DNA of 18,499 nucleotides from Izemoplasma sp964435595 (GTDB lineage: Bacteria > Bacillota_I > Bacilli_A > Izemoplasmatales > Izemoplasmataceae), in assembly GCA_964435595.1 (NCBI GenBank), contig CAYSZV010000030.1:1-18499 (forward strand). The letters are read 5' to 3'. This document shows, in pieces, positions 13,512 through 18,499 of the stretch; the first letter of the stretch is position 1; every line of letters begins with the position of its first letter. Position numbers and translations under genes: made by a program. Under the pieces are notes generated by a model. The model had not been told where the DNA came from. It saw nothing but the letters and a program-made list of their open reading frames with translations, and ran no database searches.

Positions 13512-16500
13512 CTGCTTGTACCTTTTTTCCAAAAGGAATAAGAGTAAACACTATCACTAAGATAGCCAATACTCCTCCTCCAATTACCAAAGGAAGTGAT
13601 TCTAAGAAATAGAATCCTGCTGCACCACCTGCAGCTAGTACGATTGCTAGTCCAAATCCAAATACTTGTTTTGCATGTAATGTTACCAATTGATACATTA
13701 TCGGTACAACGAACAACGTCAATACAGTTGCATATAATAATCCACCGATTGTCGTAACAGCCATTGGTTGCATCATTTCAGCACCATCGCCATATCCTAA
13801 CGCCATAGTAATCAAAGCTAAAATTGTAGTTAACGCTGTCATGACGATTGGTCTAAATCTTGTTTTACCCGCCTCAATTAAAGCGTCTGTTAATTCATAT
13901 CCTTGGGATCTTAACTGGTTGATATAATCCACCAATACGATACCATTGTTTACTACTACCCCAACTAAGATGATAAGTCCAATCAACGCTACAACTGATA
14001 CTTTCATTCCAGCAAACCATAAAATCGCGAAGCCACCTGTAAATGCCAATGGAATGGTAAACATAATAATGAATGGATATTTTAATGATTGGAATTGTGA
14101 AGCCATAATCATATAGATTAATGCAATAGCAAGTGCAATAGCAAGTATCAATACATTCACAGCTTCCATTACTTCTTCATTTTCACCTAATATAATATAT
14201 CCGTATCCATCTGGTATTTGATAATCTTCCAATGCATTTTCAATATCAAGCGATACTTCTGTAACATTTGCATCATCTTCAAATGAGGCAGCCACAGTAA
14301 TCGTTCTTGTTCCATCTACGTGATTGATTGTTGTTAATCCTTTTTCTATTGTAACCGTAGCAAGTTGTCCAACAGTTACAGGCATTCCTGATAAGAAATT
14401 AACTCCAACAATAATATTTTCAATGTCTGAAATACTATACTGTGTTTCAGAAGTATTTGAATACATATCATAAACATATACATCATAAATCGTTCCTTCA
14501 ACAGTAATTTGAGTTACTGAAGATTCTGGAGCAATTTTAGCTGCTACCGCACCCAATACTTGCGCTGTCAATACATTATATGATGCAGCAATATCTTTAT
14601 CTACAGTTATTTTGTATTCATCTGCTTCTTTACCTACTCCGCTATCAACTTCTTTTACTCCATCAATTTCAGATAGAATAGCAGTAATATTATTGGCTTG
14701 TGTAGTCAATTCTTGTAAATCATATCCTTGAATTTCTACTTGTAATCCACTACCAGTTAAGATTGATGTCATTTGTTGTGATCCTGAAATAGAATATTCG
14801 ATTTCTGGATAATCAGTTCTTAAGATTTCATCTAATATAGATTGAAATTCTAATGTAGTCAGATCTCTATCATCTTTTAAAAGTATACTTGCCGATGCTT
14901 CGTCTCCACTACTGAAGCCGATAAAAGCACCTTGCATACTACCAAGTGTAATTCCAACAGTTTCAACATCATCTCTTGCTGCAACCAGTGCTCCAAAATC
15001 ATCCAATAAAGATAAGAACTCATCTTCAGTGATTGGTGCAGTGGTAGGATTTGTAATTGATACAGTGAGTTGACCTTCGTCTGAATCTGGGATGTATTCA
15101 AATCCTCTTGTCACAGAAAGTCCTATACTTCCCAAGAACAAGACAACTACGACTGCTAAAATAATATATTTAAATCGTAGTGCACCTTTAATGATTTTTC
15201 CATATAATACTTTATATTTTGGTTCTCTTATTGTTAAATTAACTCCAGCTTCTTCAGAAGATTCTTTTAAAATCTTAGAAGAGATTGCAGGAACTACTGT
15301 CAACGCAATCAACAATGAAGCAGTTAAACTAAATGCAATTGTTAAAGCCATTTGCATGAAAATTTCTTTAATAAATCCTTCAATAAAGATAATTGGGATA
15401 AATACTGCAATTGTTGTGATTGTTGATGCGATAATTGCACCACCAACTTGTGTTGTACCTTGTATTGCGGCATCCTTATTAGAGTACCCTAATTTTTTCA
15501 TCCTGAATATATTTTCCATAACCACAATTGAGTTGTCCACCAACATACCGATTCCTAAAGCTAGTCCTCCTAGCGAAACGATATTTAGAGTAATTCCTGC
15601 CAGATATATAAGAATAATAGCGAATAACAAACTGATTGGAATTGCAAGGGCTACAATCAGTGTTGCTCTTCCACTTCTCAAGAAAGCCAGTAAAACGATT
15701 ACTGCTAAAGCTGCACCGATTAGTAAATTCGTACTAACACTACCTGTTGCCTGTTCAATATATTCCCCTTGATCTAATAAGACAGTAAATTCAGTATTAT
15801 CAGTTTCTTCCAGTCCAGCTATAACACTCAAGACTTCTTTTGTTACGTCTGTTGTAGCAAAACTTGCACTTTTCTGAATGGTAAATGTAATTGCATTTTC
15901 CCCATTTATTTTTGAATACTCTTTATCATTTGCATTCACATAATTTACTACAGCAACTTGATTCAAGTAAACCGGATCCATAAATCTTGAAGCGGTATCT
16001 AAAACTGTAGCAAATGGTTCACTTTCTAAAAGTGCTGGTGGAGCAGTGTCTAATGTTACTCCATATAACTCCATTAACATTCCATTCAGTGACGCTGTAA
16101 CAGCAGTAGATATATCAAATAATATAAGGTCTTGAATTTCTTCTACCGAGTCAAATTCGTCTCCAACTCGAACAAGATAATTTACACCTTGATCATCTAC
16201 ATATCCAACTGGGAATTCGAAATTTTGGGCCATCAAAATATCACTAACTAGACTTTTATCAATCGACATTCGATTCTCATCAGGCACACTCATAATATCA
16301 TATAGATCTTCTAAATCAGCGTTTAAATCAGCCAGTTCTGTATCATTCAATACAACTTGTACTTCGGACTCATATGCTCCTGAAACTGATACGCTGGCAA
16401 CTCCAGCAACACGTTCTACATTAGGTAGAACTTCTTCTTGGACATATAAGGTTAATTCTTGTTGCGATAACCCTTGTTTTGATACCGATAATTGCATGAT

Positions 16501-16914
16501 TGGCATCATATCAGGATTCAATTTAATAATCATTGGACTACCTACTTCATCAGGTAACTGTGAAGTAACCATATCCAAGTTTTCTCTCATCTCTATTACA
16601 GCACTATCCATATTAGCATCTGTATTAAACTCCATAATAACTATCGATACATTCTCATTCGACATTGATGTGATTTGTTTCACATTCGTTGTCGTCGCCA
16701 AAGTAGCTTCAAGCGGCTCAGTAACAACTTCTTCCACTTCTTCTGGACTTGCTCCAATATAGGTTGTAACTACAACCGTAAAAGGAATGTTCATATTTGG
16801 TAATAAATCGGTTGAAAGTCTTGTATAAGACACTACACCGAATACTATTACAATTATTACTGCCATAAATACAGTAATTGCTTTGTTAACTGCAAAACTA
16901 GCTAAATTTTTCAT
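13504..16914 (-). CDS. RND efflux transporter permease (HAE1/SwrC-like)
   Basis: A 1136-residue proton-driven exporter. TM1 is at about 10-30, followed by a large extracytoplasmic loop (STDLLPNMNIPFTVVVTTY at its start is typical). TM2-6 lie at about 393-545, with the proton-relay segment GIGMLVDNSIVVMEN around 458; the usual Asp-Asp pair is Asp-Asn here, with the first Asp kept. TM7 is at about 578-600, a second loop runs to about 918, and TM8-12 follow. An extra ~55-residue tail carries two more hydrophobic helices (about 1083-1100 and 1108-1128). SwrC of B. subtilis (about 1065 residues) exports surfactin; the substrate here is unknown. No membrane-fusion partner or outer-membrane factor gene is adjacent. 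The ATG 16914 is preceded by GAGGTGGAG. It is the first gene of an operon with the overlapping tetR. Confidence 0.95.
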   Translation of the reverse strand: MKNLASFAVNKAITVFMAVIIVIVFGVVSYTRLSTDLLPNMNIPFTVVVTTYIGASPEEVEEVVTEPLEATLATTTNVKQITSMSNENVSIVIMEFNTDANMDSAVIEMRENLDMVTSQLPDEVGSPMIIKLNPDMMPIMQLSVSKQGLSQQELTLYVQEEVLPNVERVAGVASVSVSGAYESEVQVVLNDTELADLNADLEDLYDIMSVPDENRMSIDKSLVSDILMAQNFEFPVGYVDDQGVNYLVRVGDEFDSVEEIQDLILFDISTAVTASLNGMLMELYGVTLDTAPPALLESEPFATVLDTASRFMDPVYLNQVAVVNYVNANDKEYSKINGENAITFTIQKSASFATTDVTKEVLSVIAGLEETDNTEFTVLLDQGEYIEQATGSVSTNLLIGAALAVIVLLAFLRSGRATLIVALAIPISLLFAIILIYLAGITLNIVSLGGLALGIGMLVDNSIVVMENIFRMKKLGYSNKDAAIQGTTQVGGAIIASTITTIAVFIPIIFIEGFIKEIFMQMALTIAFSLTASLLIALTVVPAISSKILKESSEEAGVNLTIREPKYKVLYGKIIKGALRFKYIILAVVVVLFLGSIGLSVTRGFEYIPDSDEGQLTVSITNPTTAPITEDEFLSLLDDFGALVAARDDVETVGITLGSMQGAFIGFSSGDEASASILLKDDRDLTTLEFQSILDEILRTDYPEIEYSISGSQQMTSILTGSGLQVEIQGYDLQELTTQANNITAILSEIDGVKEVDSGVGKEADEYKITVDKDIAASYNVLTAQVLGAVAAKIAPESSVTQITVEGTIYDVYVYDMYSNTSETQYSISDIENIIVGVNFLSGMPVTVGQLATVTIEKGLTTINHVDGTRTITVAASFEDDANVTEVSLDIENALEDYQIPDGYGYIILGENEEVMEAVNVLILAIALAIALIYMIMASQFQSLKYPFIIMFTIPLAFTGGFAILWFAGMKVSVVALIGLIILVGVVVNNGIVLVDYINQLRSQGYELTDALIEAGKTRFRPIVMTALTTILALITMALGYGDGAEMMQPMAVTTIGGLLYATVLTLFVVPIMYQLVTLHAKQVFGFGLAIVLAAGGAAGFYFLESLPLVIGGGVLAILVIVFTLIPFGKKVQAVE

Positions 16915-16935
16915 TCTCCACCTCGTTATAAAAAT

Positions 16936-16965
16936 AGTACCCGACCGAACGGTCGGTCGAGTACT
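16936..16965. promoter_or_regulatory. Operator palindrome for the RND-associated TetR repressor
   Basis: A 30-bp dyad with 13 of 15 positions symmetric: outer AGTAC / GTACT and inner CGACCG / CGGTCG. A shifted perfect 16-bp palindrome, CCGACCGAACGGTCGG (16941-16956), is nested in it. It is strikingly GC-rich in an AT-rich intergenic region. It abuts the -10 box and covers the expected transcription start, ideal for repression. GACCG/CGGTC half-sites are typical of TetR/AcrR operators. Confidence 0.9.
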
Positions 16966-16994
16966 ATATTATATTAAATATATTGCTTTGTCAA
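16966..16994 (-). promoter_or_regulatory. Promoter of the RND-tetR operon
   Basis: A perfect TTGACA (16994-16989), a 17-base spacer and TAATAT (16971-16966); an overlapping TATAAT gives a 15-base spacer. It starts only 15 bases after the stop of the upstream DUF4097 gene, with no hairpin terminator between them. Confidence 0.85.
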
Positions 16995-17009
16995 TAGCCT
17001 AATTATTTT

Positions 17010-17476
17010 TTAGTTAACATTCCCATCATAACTACCATTACTTGTAGAATGTGTAACATCGATATCAAATGATGTATCATCGTTGTAAAAATCTATACCT
17101 CCATTTGATGTGTCAATCGTAACAGTATGGATGTAGACATTTTCTAAATCAACACTACCATTTGATGTATCAATAATTAAAACAGCTTCTCCACTTGTTG
17201 TAGTTATCTCTTCTAAACTTACACCTGCATTTGATGTATCTAAATATATATAGTCAGAAATCACATTTGTCACAACCATACTTCCATTTGATGAGACAGC
17301 TTCTAAATGACCTACCTCAGAGTACTTCACTTTTACATGTGCATTTGAAGTATAGAGCTCTGCGTCACCACTTACCGTAACATCCTGGATAATAATGGAT
17401 CCATTTGATGTTTCCAAATTCATTTCATCAATCTTACGTAAAGTTTCGACTGTCATCTTGATAATGTTCTTATCTG
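17010..17476 (-). CDS. DUF4097 beta-helix protein, C-terminal part (split from the part at 17682-18499)
   Basis: The TAA stop is at 17012-17010. The frame holds 148 residues from an internal ATG (17456) and stays open upstream (KNIIK) until it meets foreign-looking sequence near 17476. It consists of repeats of about 19 residues, each with TSNG or TSNA (for example LETSNGSIII, LYTSNAHVKV, LDTSNAGVSL, IDTSNGSVDL, IDTSNGGIDF), the hallmark of the DUF4097 putative adhesin right-handed beta-helix. Together with the N-terminal part at 17682-18499, in the same frame, this is almost certainly one gene. The same domain forms the C-terminus of YvlB and LiaX, envelope-stress proteins. The internal ATG is not a real start: there is no ribosome site and the repeat structure continues on the other side of the break. 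Function is otherwise unknown. Confidence 0.85.
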
Positions 17477-17599
17477 ATTTGGAAAAAGGTTGATCAAATC
17501 CTGATAAGTATGAATTCCTAATTCACTTCTGAGCAAATCTGCGCGATTAGGCCCAACACCTTTAAGGTAATCTATAGGAGTTTGAAGATTAGTACTCAT
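17477..17599 (-). pseudogene. recG: 5' fragment of a Flavobacteriia-like recG, probable misassembly
   Basis: From ATG 17599 the minus strand encodes MSTNLQTPIDYLKGVGPNRA, then DLLRSELGIHTYQDLINLFPN, a close match in character to the N-terminus of RecG helicase as found in Flavobacteriia (LQTPIDYLKGVGPNR...LLRKELGIH...DLLNFFPNRYIDRT is the pattern I recall). After FPN (17477) the match stops and the sequence runs within a few bases into the DUF4097 frame. Only about 41 codons are present, no helicase motif remains, and codons such as GGG and CGC are unlike the neighbours. It lies inside a split DUF4097 gene next to a run of Ns. The simplest reading is a chimeric join from another organism; a real insertion is less likely. 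Confidence 0.8.
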
Positions 17600-17617
17600 A
17601 AGGCGAATTTACGTATT

Positions 17618-17627
17618 NNNNNNNNNN
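17618..17627. other. Assembly gap (10 N)
   Basis: Ten consecutive Ns, a typical scaffolding placeholder whose true length is unknown. The order of the flanking pieces cannot be trusted. Confidence 0.99.
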
Positions 17628-17685
17628 ATGATATGGCTAAACAATTGTATAAAGAAATATATGAAGCGGATGCTTCTTTGACTAT
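17628..17685 (+). other. Short coding-like fragment of unknown origin right of the gap
   Basis: On the plus strand the frame reads DMAKQLYKEIYEADASLTI with no stop, which looks like ordinary helical protein, while the minus strand gives nothing consistent with the DUF4097 repeats. I do not recognise the protein. It is probably the edge of the same foreign contig as the recG piece; the boundary with the DUF4097 gene is somewhere near 17680-17700. Confidence 0.4.
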
Positions 17686-18499
17686 AAGCTTGTACTATTA
17701 TGCCCATCCAGTAATTCAGAGTCTGCAGCTTTATCTCCCACATCTAGAATTGTTCCACTTACTTCAACTTGTGCATTTGATGTTTCAACATCCAACAAAG
17801 TGGCTGTTAATGTGTTGATTTCTACTCTTGCATTTGATGTCTGGATTGTTACTTCTTCCATATTGACACCCGCTGGTAACTCAATAATAATTTCATCTCG
17901 GACAAATAGTTCAGCTAAATCTTCAATGTCGAACCAAAAATTCACTTGGCCTGGAATATTATGAAATACTGTAATAACATTCCCTTCTAAGGTTACTTGA
18001 TATACTTCTCCATCTTTCTCAACATAGTTTCTATTTACTACAAATTCAGTTCCAGATGTTTCAATCAGTTTCACCGAAACGTTTTCTGCTCTAACATCGA
18101 TATCCCACTCAGTAAATGATTCAGTGGCTGTATCAAAAGTATATTCTTGATTCACAATTCTATCTGAAACATATGTTTTATATATATCATCATAATTACT
18201 CACCAAATACATACCACTAAATACCATTAATACGATTGCAGCTACTCCCGCAGTATTCTTCACAAAGCGAACAAAACGATGTCTTTTAAACCAAGCTTCT
18301 ACACTAAACTTACTAACTTTTTTGTTAACATCATGATACTTCTTAAACTTAAAGACTCTTAAATGATATAATACAGACTTTTTCAATACCCAAATAAACA
18401 AGTCTAAGAATGCCAATGTTAATAAGAATACTAAATAGTATGCTCCAGTAAGGAATAAAAATGTCATAAATTCATGTGATGTATACGTTCCTACAACCA
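17682..18499 (-). CDS. DUF4097 membrane-anchored beta-helix protein, N-terminal part (open at window edge)
   Basis: The frame stays open to the right window edge. An internal ATG lies at 18467, but codons upstream of it (VVGTYTSHEF) are also open, so the true start is probably outside. From the ATG: a transmembrane segment at about residues 3-28, a basic cytoplasmic-looking stretch (about 29-70), a second transmembrane segment at about 72-92 (GVAAIVLMVFSGMYLV), then an extracytoplasmic beta-rich region (SFTEWDIDVRAENVSVKLIE) leading into DUF4097 repeats (IQTSNARVEI, VETSNAQVEV). The TAG at 17684-17682 lies in the foreign-looking segment and is probably not the real end; the repeats resume at 17476 in the same frame. 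Anchored DUF4097 proteins are linked to envelope stress in Bacillota; the exact role is unknown. It is co-directional with the RND-tetR operon. Confidence 0.82.
   Translation of the reverse strand, partial: VVGTYTSHEFMTFLFLTGAYYLVFLLTLAFLDLFIWVLKKSVLYHLRVFKFKKYHDVNKKVSKFSVEAWFKRHRFVRFVKNTAGVAAIVLMVFSGMYLVSNYDDIYKTYVSDRIVNQEYTFDTATESFTEWDIDVRAENVSVKLIETSGTEFVVNRNYVEKDGEVYQVTLEGNVITVFHNIPGQVNFWFDIEDLAELFVRDEIIIELPAGVNMEEVTIQTSNARVEINTLTATLLDVETSNAQVEVSGTILDVGDKAADSELLDGHNSTSL

Larger units (their letters stand above)
17101..17839 (-). repeat. 57-bp-period repeats encoding TSN(G/A) rungs of the DUF4097 beta-helix
   Basis: The plus-strand decamer (C/G)CATTTGATG, complement of the TSNG/TSNA codons, recurs at 17101, 17158, 17227, 17284, 17401, 17773 and 17830, with GCATTTGAAG at 17341. 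The spacings are mostly 57 bp (19 codons), with one of 69 and one of 60. The series is interrupted by the foreign insert and gap at about 17477-17690. Confidence 0.85.

Noticed and set aside
15092..15772. 226-residue plus-strand frame opposite the RND gene
   Set aside because: It is antisense to well-conserved RND membrane helices and has no ribosome site or family resemblance.
17477..17599. A native recG gene of this organism
   Set aside because: Only about 41 codons, the match breaks off inside the N-terminal domain, the sequence type looks like Flavobacteriia, and it lies inside another gene next to Ns.
17682..17700. True stop codon of the DUF4097 gene at 17682
   Set aside because: The TAG is at the border of foreign-looking sequence and the same repeat type resumes in the same frame at 17476.
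1..18499. CRISPR array, tRNA, insertion sequence or prophage
   Set aside because: No regular spacer array, cloverleaf, transposase or phage gene was seen; the only regular repeats are the DUF4097 coding rungs.

Overview
The window is AT-rich, uses the standard code (UGA is used as a stop by several genes) and carries Bacillota-type families: two RlmCD-like methyltransferases, a SwrC-type RND pump, SHOCT/DUF2089 proteins, UvrB, and TetR and LacI regulators. This fits a low-GC Bacillota or a standard-code Mycoplasmatota lineage (Izemoplasma or Haloplasma relatives come to mind). The taxonomic call is inference. A 10-N gap and a Flavobacteriia-like recG fragment near the right end suggest a metagenomic or mixed-culture assembly.

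Layout. Bases 1-1660: the 3' part of a LacI-family repressor convergent with a TetR regulator, sharing one hairpin terminator. Bases 1642-5600: two paralogous Fe-S uracil-5 rRNA methyltransferases on the minus strand, flanking a plus-strand membrane protein of unknown function. Bases 5611-7020: a compact minus-strand operon with a consensus promoter and a 21-bp-spaced direct repeat in its leader. It encodes a SHOCT/YvlB-N-like protein, a DUF2089 zinc-ribbon/HTH regulator, a 44-residue small protein and a second SHOCT/YvlB-N-like protein. Bases 7053-9093: an M48 (Ste24-type) membrane protease translationally coupled to a membrane-anchored repeat-type protein. Bases 9115-11114: uvrB. Bases 11258-12923: a cobalamin-binding radical SAM protein. 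Bases 12927-16994: an RND exporter gene overlapped by its probable TetR repressor, with a near-perfect GC-rich operator against the -10 box. Bases 17010-18499: a membrane-anchored DUF4097 beta-helix gene that runs off the right edge and is split by foreign-looking sequence with the gap.

How they fit together. The SHOCT/DUF2089 operon, the M48 protease, the RND pump and the DUF4097 protein are all of types tied to envelope homeostasis. In YvlB/LiaX proteins the SHOCT-like N-terminal domain and the DUF4097 domain sit in one polypeptide; here they are encoded separately about 10 kb apart. A joint envelope-stress role is inference. The housekeeping genes (uvrB, rlmCD) are ordinary. Most transcription units end in hairpins that touch or overlap the stop codon, and several begin with extended -10 promoters and very short leaders.
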